DNA of 64,000 bases from Pantoea vagans (GCF_004792415.1 NZ_CP038853.1:2976001-3040000); one strand, 5' to 3'. Positions 51,965 through 62,767 are shown, numbered from the stretch's first letter. Notes: generated by a model not told the origin, from the sequence alone. Made by a program: numbers and translations.

Positions 51965-53659
51965 ATGCATCACACCACACCGTTGATCACTACCATTGTC
52001 GGAGCGCTGGTTCTGGCATTTCTCCTTGGGATGCTGGCAAACCGCCTGCGTATTTCGCCCCTCGTTGGCTATCTGATGGCCGGCGTGCTGGCTGGCCCCT
52101 TTACGCCCGGCTTTGTCGCAGATACCAATCTGGCCCCTGAACTGGCAGAACTCGGCGTTATCCTGCTGATGTTTGGTGTCGGCCTGCACTTCTCAATGAA
52201 AGATCTCATGTCGGTAAAGTCGATCGCCATTCCCGGTGCCATCGCGCAGATAGCAGTCGCGACGTTACTGGGAATGGGATTGTCATGGACGCTGGGATGG
52301 TCGTGGATGACCGGCCTGGTGTTTGGTCTCTGCCTCTCTACCGCCAGTACCGTGGTGTTACTGCGCGCGTTAGAGGAACGACAGCTGATTGACAGCCAGC
52401 GCGGACAGATAGCCATCGGCTGGCTGATTGTCGAAGATCTGGTGATGGTGCTGACGCTGGTGCTGCTGCCAGCCATTGCGGGCATGATGGAACAGGGCAA
52501 CGCCAGCGCCGGACTACTGGCCTGGGACCTGCTGTGGACCATCGGCAAAGTCGCTGCGTTCATGGTGCTGATGATGGTGGTGGGACGCCGTGCCGTGCCC
52601 TGGATCCTCGCCCGCAGCGCCGCCACCGGCTCACGCGAACTGTTTACGCTGGCGGTGTTAGCGCTGGCATTGGGCATCGCCTTTGGGGCCGTTGAATTCT
52701 TTGATGTGTCGTTTGCGCTGGGTGCTTTCTTCGCCGGTATGGTGCTGAACGAGTCGGAACTGAGCCACCGCGCCGCACGCGATACCCTGCCGCTGCGTGA
52801 TGCGTTTGCCGTGCTGTTCTTTGTTTCGGTCGGCATGCTGTTCGATCCGTCGATTCTGGTGACGCAGCCGCTGGCAGTGCTGGGCGCACTGGTGATTATC
52901 GTAGTAGGCAAGTCGGTCGCCGCGTGGCTGCTGGTGTCACTGCTCGGCCATTCGCGCCGCACAGCACTGACCATTTCGGTCAGCCTGGCGCAGATTGGTG
53001 AGTTCGCCTTTATTCTGGCCGGTCTGGGCATCTCGCTGGGCCTGCTGAGTGATGAGGGCCGCAACCTGGTGCTGGCCGCCGCCATTCTGTCGATTATGCT
53101 TAACCCGATTCTGTTTACCCTGCTGGAGCGTTTCCTGGCCAAAACGGAATCCATGGAAGAGCAGACGCTGGAAGAAGCGATCGAAGAAGAGAAGCAGATC
53201 CCGGTGGATTTCTGCAATCACGCAGTGATTGTGGGCTATGGCCGGGTTGGCAGCCTGATTGGTCAGAAGCTGCTTGAGGCTAATGTTCCGCTGGTGGTGG
53301 TTGAAAACTCCCGTACACGGGTCGAAGCGCTGCGCGAACAGGGCATCAAGGCGGTGCTGGGGAATGCCGCTCGCGCGGACACCATGGAACTGGCACGGCT
53401 CGACTGCGCCCGCTGGCTGTTACTGACCATACCGAATGGCTACGAAGCGGGTGAAGTGGTGACGGCGGCGCGTGAAAAACATCAGAATATCGAGATTATC
53501 GCCCGCGCTCACTATGACGATGAGGTGGAGTACATCATGGAGCGTGGCGCTTCGCGCGTGGTGATGGGTGAACGTGAGATTGCCAGCAGTATGCTGCAAA
53601 TCCTGCAGGATGAGATGACGCAGGGCGAAGATTTACAGCCCTGCGACGTCGTGCGCTGA
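51965..53659 (+). CDS. ybaL: KefB/KefC-type cation:proton antiporter YbaL
   Basis: 564 residues (E. coli 558) from the ATG at 51965 after AAGGAGACAGGC. About 12 helices of the CPA2 family to residue 395 (VGYLMAGVLAGPFTPGFV, LMFGVGLHFSMKDL, STASTVVLLRALEERQLI), then a TrkA-N/RCK NAD-binding domain (HAVIVGYGRVGSLIGQKLLE near 420) to the end. It is presumed to export K+ or another monovalent cation in exchange for H+; the role of YbaL is not settled. Confidence 0.92.
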   Translation: MHHTTPLITTIVGALVLAFLLGMLANRLRISPLVGYLMAGVLAGPFTPGFVADTNLAPELAELGVILLMFGVGLHFSMKDLMSVKSIAIPGAIAQIAVATLLGMGLSWTLGWSWMTGLVFGLCLSTASTVVLLRALEERQLIDSQRGQIAIGWLIVEDLVMVLTLVLLPAIAGMMEQGNASAGLLAWDLLWTIGKVAAFMVLMMVVGRRAVPWILARSAATGSRELFTLAVLALALGIAFGAVEFFDVSFALGAFFAGMVLNESELSHRAARDTLPLRDAFAVLFFVSVGMLFDPSILVTQPLAVLGALVIIVVGKSVAAWLLVSLLGHSRRTALTISVSLAQIGEFAFILAGLGISLGLLSDEGRNLVLAAAILSIMLNPILFTLLERFLAKTESMEEQTLEEAIEEEKQIPVDFCNHAVIVGYGRVGSLIGQKLLEANVPLVVVENSRTRVEALREQGIKAVLGNAARADTMELARLDCARWLLLTIPNGYEAGEVVTAAREKHQNIEIIARAHYDDEVEYIMERGASRVVMGEREIASSMLQILQDEMTQGEDLQPCDVVR

Positions 53660-53740
53660 TGCGTTTTTAGCAAGGCCTCGCAGGCTACTGATATATCAAA
53701 ATCAGGGTAAATTTTACCGCAAATAATAAACTCAATACGC

Positions 53741-53921
53741 AGGGAACATGGGCAGAGGAGGAAAGCGTCCCGCGCCATGGACAAAAACGCCGGGAGCGTT
53801 TTTGAACAACGCAACGCGTTGGCCCTGCAACGGGCGCACCTCAGGGATGAGGTGCGTAATCGTGCGGGCCGAGCGGCCAGGGATGGTTTAAGCGCCTTTC
53901 CGATCTGACCGTGTTCCCTTA
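53741..53921 (-). repeat. MITE-like element, copy 3 (long form)
   Basis: About 181 bases with ends AGGGAACATGGGCAGAGGAG and, inverted, TAAGGGAACACGGTCAGATC. It shares TCCCGCGCCATGG and CTCGGCCCGC (inverted) with copies 1 and 2, but carries about 75 extra bases with their own hairpins (CAAAAACGCC with GGCGTTTTTG-like; CGCACCTCA with TGAGGTGCG). Confidence 0.8.
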
Positions 53922-53968
53922 GCAGGCTCGATCTCACCGCTAAACGAGCCAGACATTGCCAGTCATCT

Positions 53969-53999
53969 AAGGCCCTTCTGTTCAGAAGGGCCTTTTTTA
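53969..53999 (+). terminator. Rho-independent terminator of ybaL
   Basis: AAGGCCCTTCTG, loop TT, CAGAAGGGCC, then TTTTTT. Confidence 0.9.
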
Positions 54000-54018
54000 T
54001 GCGTGGCAATGACCCGCG

Positions 54019-55320
54019 TTACCGATCCCAGTAAGACTCTTCCAGACTGTCTTCCCGCTCCGGCAGGCCGCGGGTTAAACGCGGTGAATGCTGATTCAGC
54101 ACCTGATAGCTGACGCGGTTGGCATACTTACACACCTGTGCCAGCGACGAATAGGTCAGATACGGACGCGCATGTTTACTGGAGTTCGGCACATTCAGGC
54201 TGTGATAGTTGTTGGCCGTAATGTCATGCAGCAACGCCGCCAGCGCACCATCTCCGGCACCGTTAGTGTTCATGATCTTTTCTGGTCCGCCCATATAAGG
54301 CGCGATGTGCGAGAAGATGCGCAGCGGCTGCTGGCAATCCTGCTGGCGCATCACGCGGCTGAACTCATACTGGTTGAATTCCGCAATCGCGCCAGGCAGC
54401 AGCGGGTGGTTGGTTTTGCGTTTGAACTCGTCTTCGGTATAGCCCGCCATATAAAGCCCAATCGGGCCAGCGGTGCAGAGCACCAGATCCACCCAGTCCA
54501 GCGCCATATTGGAAGCAAGCAGCGGATCGGATTCGCCGGTCAGCGCCAGCGCTTCCTCCTCGTTCATCGCCACGATGCTGACGTGCTCGCGCAGGAAATC
54601 CCGCCAGAACTGAGGATTGTCGCCAATCACATGTTTGGTGCCCAGCGTCAGCACCACCGGCACGTTGTGGCGTTTGGCATATTCAATCGCCTGTAACGTT
54701 GCCTGCGGCATGGGTTCACCTTCGGCGCAGCGCACCAGATAGGAGGTCAGCACCAGCGCAGACGCTCCGGCAATCACCTCTTCCGGCACATTATCCGGAT
54801 GCAGCTGGTTCATCTGGCCGGGGCTGATCGCGAAGGTGCGCTCGCCATGTTCGCCAATCAGCGTAAAGCAGCGGCCAATGGCGCCATCAACGCCCTGCAG
54901 ATAGTTAAGATCGACCCGGCTTGAGGTGTTGCAGAGATAGCGATAGGCGTAGCCGCCAATCTGGATATTGTTGCACATTACGCCCAGCAGCACGGAGCGG
55001 TCATCGGCCAGCACCGAGAAGTTGTGCAGCGTGTTACCAATGGTGCCACCGGCAAACTGATGGGTGATCAGCGCATCGCGCATCAGCTCGTTGTACAACG
55101 CTTCCGCGACGGCATTATCGATAACCAGCGAGTGCCCGGCACTCAGGCCGTAACGGGCGAGAAAGTCGTCATCGACTTTGGCTTCGATATCCACCAGCGT
55201 CTGGTCGATACCCACCACCCAGCTGCCGGCATCAACATCGTGCTGAGCGGGCTGTAACAGGGGATCGCGTGCGCTGACGGGAAAGTAGTGTTTGGATTTG
55301 CGTTTGCCGGGAAATTTCAT
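54019..55320 (-). CDS. gsk: Inosine-guanosine kinase
   Basis: 433 residues (E. coli 434). PfkB/ribokinase family enzyme phosphorylating inosine and guanosine in purine salvage. Motifs: FAGGTIGNTLHNFSVLADDR near 90, CNTSSRVDLNYLQGVDGAIG, and the anion-hole and base NTNGAGDGALAALLHD near 350-365. It starts MKFPGKRKSKHYFPVS, as in E. coli. The hemH terminator lies directly upstream, so it has its own promoter. Confidence 0.95.
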   Translation of the reverse strand: MKFPGKRKSKHYFPVSARDPLLQPAQHDVDAGSWVVGIDQTLVDIEAKVDDDFLARYGLSAGHSLVIDNAVAEALYNELMRDALITHQFAGGTIGNTLHNFSVLADDRSVLLGVMCNNIQIGGYAYRYLCNTSSRVDLNYLQGVDGAIGRCFTLIGEHGERTFAISPGQMNQLHPDNVPEEVIAGASALVLTSYLVRCAEGEPMPQATLQAIEYAKRHNVPVVLTLGTKHVIGDNPQFWRDFLREHVSIVAMNEEEALALTGESDPLLASNMALDWVDLVLCTAGPIGLYMAGYTEDEFKRKTNHPLLPGAIAEFNQYEFSRVMRQQDCQQPLRIFSHIAPYMGGPEKIMNTNGAGDGALAALLHDITANNYHSLNVPNSSKHARPYLTYSSLAQVCKYANRVSYQVLNQHSPRLTRGLPEREDSLEESYWDR

Positions 55321-55335
55321 CGGGAATGCCGTCTG

Positions 55336-55372
55336 GAAAAACAGGCGGAGAATGATATCACACTCTCCGCCT
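55336..55372 (-). terminator. Rho-independent terminator of hemH
   Basis: On the minus strand GGCGGAGA, 12-base loop, TCTCCGCC, then TGTTTTTCC. It lies just before the gsk start. Confidence 0.8.
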
Positions 55373-55377
55373 TCGCT

Positions 55378-56337
55378 TTAACGGCGTGCGTCGACCAGTT
55401 GCACCATCATGTCGATATGCGCCTCATCGGCGTTCAGCGCAGGGATATACTCAAACTTCTCACCGCCGGCATGCATAAAGATTTCGCAGTTTTCACCACT
55501 GATCTCCTCCAGCGTTTCCAGGCAGTCAGACGAGAAGCCCGGACTCATGACCTGAACATGTTTGATCCCTTTGGCAGGCAGACTTTCCATGGTCTTGTCG
55601 GTGTAAGGCATCAGCCACGGCTCACGACCAAAACGCGACTGGAAGGTCATCATGTACTGATCCTCACGCAGACCCAGCGCTTTGACCAGCGCCGCCGTGG
55701 TATCAGCACAGCGCTGCGGATAGTCATCGCCTTCGTTGGCGAAGCGCTGCGGAATGCCATGGAACGACAATACCAGCAGATCGGGCTGACCGTGCCGCTC
55801 AAACGAGCGCTCTACCGTCGCTTTCAGTGCAGCGATATAGGCCGGATGTTCGGCGTAATCACGGATAAACTGCACATCGGGCAGCGAGCGATACCCTCTG
55901 AAGACGGTGGTCAGGCCATCCCAAACCGCGGCCACGGTAGAGCAGGAGAATTGCGGATAGAGTGGCAGCACAATCAGGCGGGTGACGCCCTGCGCCATCA
56001 GCTTATCCACTGCGCTTTTCAGGCTCGGATTGCCATAGCTCATACCCAGCTCGACAGGCATATCGACGCGAGCCGCCAGGGCATCGCGCTGACGCTGACT
56101 GTAAACCAGCAGCGGTGATCCACCTTCCATCCAGACCGATGCGTAGAGCTTCGACACGCGCGGCGAGCGAAACGGCAGAATGACAGCATTGAGAACCGGC
56201 CACCAGAGCCAGCGTGGTGCATCGACCACGCGCGGATCGCTTAAAAACTGTTTCAGATAGCGTTTAACTGCAGGTGTGGTTGGGGCGTCTGGCGTACCTA
56301 AATTAACCAATAACACGCCGGGCTTATCTTGCCTCAT
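55378..56337 (-). CDS. hemH: Ferrochelatase
   Basis: 319 residues (E. coli 320). It inserts Fe2+ into protoporphyrin IX, the last step of haem synthesis, at the inner face of the membrane. Motifs: [12 protein letters not shown] at the N-terminus, [17 protein letters not shown] near 190-206 (catalytic His) and [16 protein letters not shown] near 265 (Glu pair). No Fe-S cluster cysteines at the C-terminus are expected in this group. adk lies upstream, on the same strand. Confidence 0.97.
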   Translation of the reverse strand: MRQDKPGVLLVNLGTPDAPTTPAVKRYLKQFLSDPRVVDAPRWLWWPVLNAVILPFRSPRVSKLYASVWMEGGSPLLVYSQRQRDALAARVDMPVELGMSYGNPSLKSAVDKLMAQGVTRLIVLPLYPQFSCSTVAAVWDGLTTVFRGYRSLPDVQFIRDYAEHPAYIAALKATVERSFERHGQPDLLVLSFHGIPQRFANEGDDYPQRCADTTAALVKALGLREDQYMMTFQSRFGREPWLMPYTDKTMESLPAKGIKHVQVMSPGFSSDCLETLEEISGENCEIFMHAGGEKFEYIPALNADEAHIDMMVQLVDARR

Positions 56338-56416
56338 TTGAGTTCCTTGATGACAACGGGGATGCGTGAAAACAGGGAAATTGTAGCGGAATTAGTGGGA
56401 GGTAAAAGCAATTACT

Positions 56417-56443
56417 GCAAAAGGGGCCAGTGATACCGGCCCC
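56417..56443 (-). terminator. Rho-independent terminator of adk
   Basis: On the minus strand GGGGCC, loop GGTATCACT, GGCCCC, then TTTTGC. Confidence 0.75.
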
Positions 56444-56450
56444 ATTGAGC

Positions 56451-57125
<675 letters not shown>

Positions 57126-57303
57126 CTATCTTAGAAGCGGAAGAACATACCATTATGACCCGCTCATCACAAGGAAGGGCGAGGATCGCGCGAGGCGACA
57201 TTAATCGCTTTTTGGCCCTGAACCCGACCCGGCTGGCTGGCCTGCCGTATTTTCAGATTTACCGCCTGCGCTGAGCAGGAATGGCGGGATGCCGCACAGC
57301 TAT

Positions 57304-57331
57304 AAAAAAAGCCGGTGATTATCACCGGCTT
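57304..57331 (-). terminator. Rho-independent terminator downstream of htpG
   Basis: On the minus strand GCCGGTGATAATCACCGGC, then seven T. The htpG transcript would cross MITE-like copy 2 before ending here. Confidence 0.8.
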
Positions 57332-57388
57332 GATTTTGATGACTGCGTCAAGCCTTGACGGCTGTCTGATCGAGCCAGCGCAAAAAAC

Positions 57389-57487
57389 ACGGTCAGATCG
57401 GAAAGACGCTAAGGCCAGTCCGTGACACGCTCGGCCCGCGCCATCCATGGCGCGGGCCGCTTTCCTCTTCTGACCATGTTCCCTGCG
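57389..57487 (+). repeat. MITE-like element, copy 2
   Basis: About 99 bases. The left end is CACGGTCAGATCGGAAAGAC and the right end CTTTCCTCTTCTGACCATGT, with the core GACACGCTCGGCCCGCGCCA and a hairpin CGCGCCATCCATGGCGCG. It is nearly identical to copy 1 over the core. Confidence 0.82.
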
Positions 57488-57574
57488 CACTGGGTTCATT
57501 CTTTGCGGCCAGAATCCCACTGCTTTGACTTTATCAGCCGTCTGAGACCGGTGAAATTCACCGGCCTGTTGCCG

Positions 57575-59443
57575 TTATGCCGTCAGCAGCTGGTTCATGC
57601 GACGGATAAACTGGTTAGGATCCTCCAGCGTGCCGCGCTCGGCCAGCAACGCCTGATCCAGCAGCAGCTCAATCCACTCACCGAAGCGTGCTTCATCCTG
57701 CGTATCCGCAACACGTTTCACCAGCGGGTGATCCGGGTTGATTTCAAACAGGTACTTCACTTCCGGCACTTCCTGTCCGGCCGCCGCGAACAGCTTCGCC
57801 ATCTGCGTGGTCATCTCGTTGGCGTCGGTAGTCACAATCGCTGGCGTATCGGTCAGACGATGCGTCAGACGCACCTCTTTCACACGCTCGCCCAGCAGAT
57901 TTTTCACCCGCTCAACAAACGGCTCCAGCGCTTTTTCCGCCTCTTTCTGCTCTTCGGTCTCTTCATCTGCCAGCTTGCTCAGCGACTCATCCGCTTTGCT
58001 GACCGACTGGAAGGTTTTACCGTCGAACTCGGTGAGGTAGCTCATCATCCATTCGTCGATGCGATCGGAAAGCAGCAGCACCTCAATGCCTTTTTTGCGG
58101 AACAGTTCCAGATGCGGGCTGCTCTTCGCGGCGGCATAGCTGTCAGCGGTGATGTAGTAAATCTTCTCCTGACCTTCCACCATGCGGCTGACGTAATCTT
58201 CCAGCGAAATGGTCTGTGCCGAACCTTCGCTCTGGGTGGTGGCGAAGCGCAGCAGTTTTGCAATGGTTTCCTGGTTGGCGTTATCTTCCGCCGGGCCCTC
58301 TTTCAGCACCAGACCGAACTCATTCCAGAAGGTCTGGTATTTCTCGTTATCTTCTTTCGCCAGTCTTTCCAGCATCTGCAGGGTACGCTTAGTCAGCGCA
58401 GCACGCAGACTCTGGGTCACGCGGCTATCCTGCAGGATCTCACGGGAGACGTTCAGCGGCAGATCGTTCGAGTCAATCAGACCACGCACAAAGCGCAGGT
58501 AGTTCGGCATAAACTGCTCAGCGTCATCCATGATAAAGACGCGCTGCACGTAGAGTTTCAGGCCATGCTTCTGATCGCGGTTCCACATATCGAATGGCGC
58601 ACGCGCCGGAATGTAGAGCAGGCTGGTGTACTCCTGCTTACCTTCCACCCGATTGTGGCTCCAGGCGACCGGATCGCTGTAGTCATGGGCGATATGCTTG
58701 TAGAACTCGTTGTACTCGTCGTCGCTGATCTCAGATTTGTTGCGGGTCCACAGCGCCTGGGCTTTGTTGATTTTCTCCCAGTGCGTTCCCTCGCCCTCTT
58801 CATCTTTGCTCTCAATCTCAACCGGCAGCGCAATGTGATCGGAATATTTGCTGATGATGCTGCGCACGCGCCATGCGTCCAGGAACTCATCTTCGCCTTC
58901 GCGCAGATGCAGGGTGATCTCAGTACCGCGATCGGCTTTCTCAATCTCCGCCAGGGTATATTCGCCCTCGCCCGCGGATTCCCAGAACACGCCCTCATCG
59001 GCTGATGCGCCAGCGGCACGGGTACGCACCGTGACTTTGTCCGCCACGATAAAGGCAGAGTAGAAACCGACACCGAACTGACCGATCAGCTGGCTGTCTT
59101 TCGCCTGATCGGAACCCAGGGATTCCAGGAAAGATTTGGTGCCTGATTTGGCGATAGTCCCGAGGTTCTCAATGACCTCATCGCGACGCATACCGATGCC
59201 GTTGTCGCTGAGCGTGATGGTACGGTTGTCCTTATCAACAGAGAGACGAACACGCAGCTCGCCATCACCTTCATACAGGCTGGAATCTGACAGCGCACGG
59301 AAGCGCAGTTTGTCTGCCGCATCCGAGGCGTTGGAGATCAGCTCACGCAGGAAAATCTCTTTGTTTGAATAGAGAGAATGGATCATCAGGTGCAGAAGTT
59401 GTTTTACTTCCGACTGAAAGCCACGGGTCTCTTGTCCTTTCAT
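57575..59443 (-). CDS. htpG: Molecular chaperone HtpG (Hsp90)
   Basis: 622 residues (E. coli 624). N-terminal GHKL ATPase: [43 protein letters not shown]. Middle domain with [20 protein letters not shown] and [12 protein letters not shown]; dimerisation domain to the end. It remodels client proteins with DnaK. I prefer the ATG at 59443 ([10 protein letters not shown], family start); an ATG two codons earlier, with GAGGT closer, is also possible. A sigma-32 promoter lies upstream. Confidence 0.97.
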   Translation of the reverse strand: MKGQETRGFQSEVKQLLHLMIHSLYSNKEIFLRELISNASDAADKLRFRALSDSSLYEGDGELRVRLSVDKDNRTITLSDNGIGMRRDEVIENLGTIAKSGTKSFLESLGSDQAKDSQLIGQFGVGFYSAFIVADKVTVRTRAAGASADEGVFWESAGEGEYTLAEIEKADRGTEITLHLREGEDEFLDAWRVRSIISKYSDHIALPVEIESKDEEGEGTHWEKINKAQALWTRNKSEISDDEYNEFYKHIAHDYSDPVAWSHNRVEGKQEYTSLLYIPARAPFDMWNRDQKHGLKLYVQRVFIMDDAEQFMPNYLRFVRGLIDSNDLPLNVSREILQDSRVTQSLRAALTKRTLQMLERLAKEDNEKYQTFWNEFGLVLKEGPAEDNANQETIAKLLRFATTQSEGSAQTISLEDYVSRMVEGQEKIYYITADSYAAAKSSPHLELFRKKGIEVLLLSDRIDEWMMSYLTEFDGKTFQSVSKADESLSKLADEETEEQKEAEKALEPFVERVKNLLGERVKEVRLTHRLTDTPAIVTTDANEMTTQMAKLFAAAGQEVPEVKYLFEINPDHPLVKRVADTQDEARFGEWIELLLDQALLAERGTLEDPNQFIRRMNQLLTA

Positions 59444-59489
59444 GGTCATTGCTACCTCAACAAAACAGGTTGAACAAACGTTGAGGTTG

Positions 59490-59517
59490 ATGTGGGGATG
59501 ACAGGAGGAATTTCAAG
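59490..59517 (-). promoter_or_regulatory. Sigma-32 heat-shock promoter of htpG
   Basis: On the minus strand CTTGAAA (59511-59517), 13 bases, CCCCACAT (59490-59497), a good match to the sigma-32 consensus. The -35 lies at the edge of a hairpin (GCCGGTGT with ACACCGGC) after the recR stop. Confidence 0.9.
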
Positions 59518-59546
59518 CCGGTGTCTGTCACAACACCGGCAAGTGA

Positions 59547-60152
59547 TTAAAATTTAAACTTCTGGCGGCCTGCCAGCGAGTGGGACAGCGTGGTGCCATC
59601 CACCATCTCAAGCTCTCCGCCTACCGGTACACCGTGCGCGATACGGCTGGCGTCGACGCCATACTGACCACAGAGCTCCGCGATGTAGTTTGCGGTTGCC
59701 TCACCTTCTACCGTCGGGTTGGTGGCGAGGATCACTTCCTGCAGCGTTTCACTCTCCAGCCGCTGCTCCAGACGATCCAGACCGATGTCCGCCGGACCGA
59801 TGCCGTCGAGCGGCGAGAGATGCCCCATCAGCACAAAGTAGCGACCGCCAAACTGGCCGGTTTGCTCAATGGCGTGGATATCTGCCGGGCTTTCCACCAC
59901 GCAGATTTGACCATTCTGCTGACGCCGCGGATTGGCGCAGATGGTGCAAATTTCCTGCTCGGTGAATGTCCGGCAGTCGGAACAGTGTCCGATCTCCGAC
60001 ATCGCCCGGGTCAGCGCCTGTGCCAGCCGCATACCACCGCTGCGATCGCGCTGCAGCAGCTGAAAAGCCATGCGCTGTGCCGACTTCGGCCCAACGCCAG
60101 GCAGACAGCGCAGCGACTCCATCAATGATTCAAGCAGTGGACTGGTTTGCAT
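59547..60152 (-). CDS. recR: Recombination mediator RecR
   Basis: 201 residues (E. coli 201). Helix-hairpin-helix [20 protein letters not shown] near 18, a zinc finger with [16 protein letters not shown] (57-72), and the Toprim domain [17 protein letters not shown] and [20 protein letters not shown]. With RecFO it loads RecA on gapped DNA. Its ATG shares a base with the ybaB stop. Confidence 0.97.
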   Translation of the reverse strand: MQTSPLLESLMESLRCLPGVGPKSAQRMAFQLLQRDRSGGMRLAQALTRAMSEIGHCSDCRTFTEQEICTICANPRRQQNGQICVVESPADIHAIEQTGQFGGRYFVLMGHLSPLDGIGPADIGLDRLEQRLESETLQEVILATNPTVEGEATANYIAELCGQYGVDASRIAHGVPVGGELEMVDGTTLSHSLAGRQKFKF

Positions 60153-60484
60153 CAGAACGGCATCTTAAAGCCTGGTGGCAGCTGCATGCCTGAGGAGACA
60201 GACGCCATCTTCTCTTTCTGGGTTTCATCAATGCGACGTGCCGCATCGTTGAACGCCGCGGCAATCAGATCTTCCAGCATATCTTTGTCATCTTCCAGCA
60301 GGCTGGGATCGACTTCCACGCGACGGCAGTTGTGCGCGCCGTTAATGGTGACTTTTACCAGGCCAGCACCCGATTCACCGGTGACTTCAATCGCGGCGAT
60401 CTCTTCCTGAACCTTGGCCATTTTGTCCTGCATCTGCTGGGCCTGTTTCATCAGGTTGCCCAATCCGCCTTTACCACCAAACAT
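60152..60484 (-). CDS. ybaB: Nucleoid-associated protein YbaB (EbfC)
   Basis: 110 residues (E. coli 109). The N-terminus has [20 protein letters not shown] and the EbfC core is [20 protein letters not shown]. Small dimeric DNA-binding nucleoid protein, linked to recR in most bacteria. It lies between dnaX and recR in one operon. Confidence 0.95.
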   Translation of the reverse strand: MFGGKGGLGNLMKQAQQMQDKMAKVQEEIAAIEVTGESGAGLVKVTINGAHNCRRVEVDPSLLEDDKDMLEDLIAAAFNDAARRIDETQKEKMASVSSGMQLPPGFKMPF

Positions 60485-60539
60485 AGTTTTCTCTCTCAGC
60501 TGAGGCTACAACGCTATCGTTACGATAGCAGCAGCGTGT

Positions 60540-62609
60540 CTAAACAGGTCGGATACTCTCCTCATCCAGATCGGCATCAAAAAATCGCTGCAGCGTCTGA
60601 ATGTGGGTATCACAGGTGATCGACTGACGCGCCTGCGCCAGTTTCTCTTCGTAAATGGCCTGACGCCACTCCAGTGGCGTCAACACCGATGAATTATCGT
60701 CTTCAACGACAGAGAGTTCAACTTTCTGCCCGGCACTCTGGCTAAGCGCATCACTTAACACCTGCTGCGCCGACGGTGAATTAAGGTGACGCTGGCTGCT
60801 TCGCAGATGCAGGCAGACACCATTTTCAGTTGTCTCTTTCCAGGCATTTAACGCCAGCTGCTGCACCAGCTTCGGCAGCGGCAGGGTTGCAATCTCTGCG
60901 GCCCAGGGATCGCGCTGCTGCGCCTCTTCGGCCAGACGCGCCGCCAGCTCAGGGGTTTTCTCATGCTCCAGTGCGGAACGCAAGGCCTTAGGCGTCGCCA
61001 CCGGCTCCGCCACTTCAACCGGCTGATTAACCGCTTTCCAGCGGTATGCTTCCTCTTTTACCGGGGCAGCGGGCTCACGATCGCGGATACGCTGCTGACT
61101 GCGCTCGGTAACCGAGGCCAGCCGCTCCAGCGCGGAGTTGGCCGGCCGCGCACCTGGCGCCGCCGGCTCACTCTTTTTTGGCTTGTTCGCTCCCTGACGC
61201 AGCAACTGAGTGCGCGCCTGCAGGAGCTGGCTGGTGGAACTGGAAAGTGCCTTGTCAGGCATCGCATCCGGTGGCGGCGCAGGCTGCGGAGCCGGATCGG
61301 GCGCGGCCATCTGTGGCTGAGCGGCAACCTGCTGTTGCGGCGCAGGCACCGGCTGCTGCGCTACGGGCGACCTTGTCTGAGCAGGTGACGATGTGGCTGG
61401 CTGTGCTGTCGTGGGTCGTGCTACTGGTGCAGAACCGGATGGTGCCGGTGACGTCTGCGCCGGAGCAACAGGTGCCATCTGTTCCGTTAACGCGGGACGC
61501 GCAATGGGTTCTGCCACCGCCGCTTTAGGATGAAACGCCAGGGCGCGCAGCAGCGTCATCTCAACGCCCATACGGCGATCGGGCGCAATCGGCAGATCCT
61601 TACGGCCCATCAACAGGGTCTGATAATAGAGCTGCAGATCGGCTGGCGGCACCACGCGGGCCAGTTCACGCAGCCGGATTGCATTGCTTTCTTCGTCATC
61701 GTTGAGCGAGGCCGGCAGCAGTTGCACCATCGCAATCTGATGCAGCAGGCGCAGCATCTCGACCAGCAGCGCCTCCCATTCCACCCCGCGTGACGCGGCC
61801 TGGCTCAGCAGGTTCATTACCTGCTGACCGTTACCGTCAACCAGCGCTTCCAGCAGACCCAGCGGCTGTTCATCATCCAGCGTGCCGAGCATAACGCTGA
61901 CCGTGCTGCTGGTCACAGCGCCCTGCCCCATGGCAATCGCCTGGTCGGTGAGGCTCAGCGCATCACGCATACTGCCATCGGCGGCACGCGCCAGCAGCTG
62001 CAGCGCCCGGGTCTCGCTCTCAATCTGTTCCTGCTTCAGGACATGCTCAAGCTGCTGACGGATTTGATCAACATCCAGCGCTTTGAGGTGGAACTGCAGG
62101 CAGCGCGAAAGAATGGTCACTGGCAGTTTCTGCGGATCGGTGGTCGCCAGCAGGAATTTAACGTGTGAAGGTGGTTCTTCCAGCGTCTTTAACAGCGCAT
62201 TGAAGCTGTGACGCGACAGCATGTGTACTTCATCGATCAGATAGACTTTGAAGCGGCCACGCGCCGGGGCGTACTGCACGTTGTCGAGCAGATCGCGGGT
62301 GTCTTCAACTTTGGTGCGTGAGGCGGCGTCAATCTCAATCAGATCGACAAAGCGGCCCTGCTCAATTTCACGGCAGTTATCACACTGACCACAGGGCGTG
62401 GCGGTGATGCCGGTTTCGCAGTTAAGGCCTTTGGCCAGCAGACGCGCAATGGTGGTTTTCCCTACGCCGCGGGTGCCGGAGAAGAGATAAGCATGATGGA
62501 TGCGTCCCAGAGACAATCCATTCGCCAGCGCCGTCAGAACATGTTCCTGACCGACAACATCAGCAAAAGCCTGGGGACGCCATTTTCGCGCAAGTACCTG
62601 ATAGCTCAT
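60540..62609 (-). CDS. dnaX: DNA polymerase III subunits tau and gamma
   Basis: 689 residues (E. coli 643). AAA+ clamp-loader subunit: Walker A FSGTRGVGKTTIAR near 45, zinc-binding CGQCDNC near 73, DEVHMLSRHSFNALLK (Walker B) near 126, SRC at 169. Then a Pro/Ala/Gln-rich linker (about 370-470), longer than in E. coli, and the tau C-terminal domains IV-V. A -1 frameshift at A-AAA-AAG yields gamma. Operon head of ybaB-recR. Confidence 0.97.
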   Translation of the reverse strand: MSYQVLARKWRPQAFADVVGQEHVLTALANGLSLGRIHHAYLFSGTRGVGKTTIARLLAKGLNCETGITATPCGQCDNCREIEQGRFVDLIEIDAASRTKVEDTRDLLDNVQYAPARGRFKVYLIDEVHMLSRHSFNALLKTLEEPPSHVKFLLATTDPQKLPVTILSRCLQFHLKALDVDQIRQQLEHVLKQEQIESETRALQLLARAADGSMRDALSLTDQAIAMGQGAVTSSTVSVMLGTLDDEQPLGLLEALVDGNGQQVMNLLSQAASRGVEWEALLVEMLRLLHQIAMVQLLPASLNDDEESNAIRLRELARVVPPADLQLYYQTLLMGRKDLPIAPDRRMGVEMTLLRALAFHPKAAVAEPIARPALTEQMAPVAPAQTSPAPSGSAPVARPTTAQPATSSPAQTRSPVAQQPVPAPQQQVAAQPQMAAPDPAPQPAPPPDAMPDKALSSSTSQLLQARTQLLRQGANKPKKSEPAAPGARPANSALERLASVTERSQQRIRDREPAAPVKEEAYRWKAVNQPVEVAEPVATPKALRSALEHEKTPELAARLAEEAQQRDPWAAEIATLPLPKLVQQLALNAWKETTENGVCLHLRSSQRHLNSPSAQQVLSDALSQSAGQKVELSVVEDDNSSVLTPLEWRQAIYEEKLAQARQSITCDTHIQTLQRFFDADLDEESIRPV
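61168..61195 (-). other. Programmed -1 frameshift signal in dnaX (gamma subunit)
   Basis: On the minus strand AGGGAG (61190-61195), 10 bases, AAAAAAG (61173-61179). A slip reads AAA AAA GAG TGA and stops at 61168-61170, giving a 480-residue gamma ending in Glu. The SD-like stimulator, spacing and heptamer equal the E. coli signal. Confidence 0.9.
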
Positions 62610-62767
62610 GTGGAGTTCGACGAAGTTGGATGGAAAGATGAGCGCAGACGCTCTGCAACCCCTGTATAAGATTGCAGTAGTCTATCAGCTACGCTTTTGG
62701 CTGGCACTCGTTATCTTGACGCCGGAGGCGTGACGGCCTCGCCGGGTGGCGAGACCGAAAGCGTGGC

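Larger units (their letters stand above)
53660..54018. other. 359-base intergenic region: MITE-like copy 3 plus terminator
   Basis: No gene. It is filled mainly by the long copy of the MITE-like repeat (53741-53921) and a strong terminator at 53969-53999. Confidence 0.75.

Noticed and set aside
52069..53217. A 382-codon Ser/Arg-rich frame on the minus strand
   Set aside because: It lies wholly antisense to ybaL, which has a conserved product and SD; the composition is that of a mirror frame of membrane-protein codons.
57422..59005. A 527-codon frame on the plus strand from the repeat into htpG
   Set aside because: It starts in MITE-like copy 2 and runs antisense to htpG; no SD and no family resemblance.
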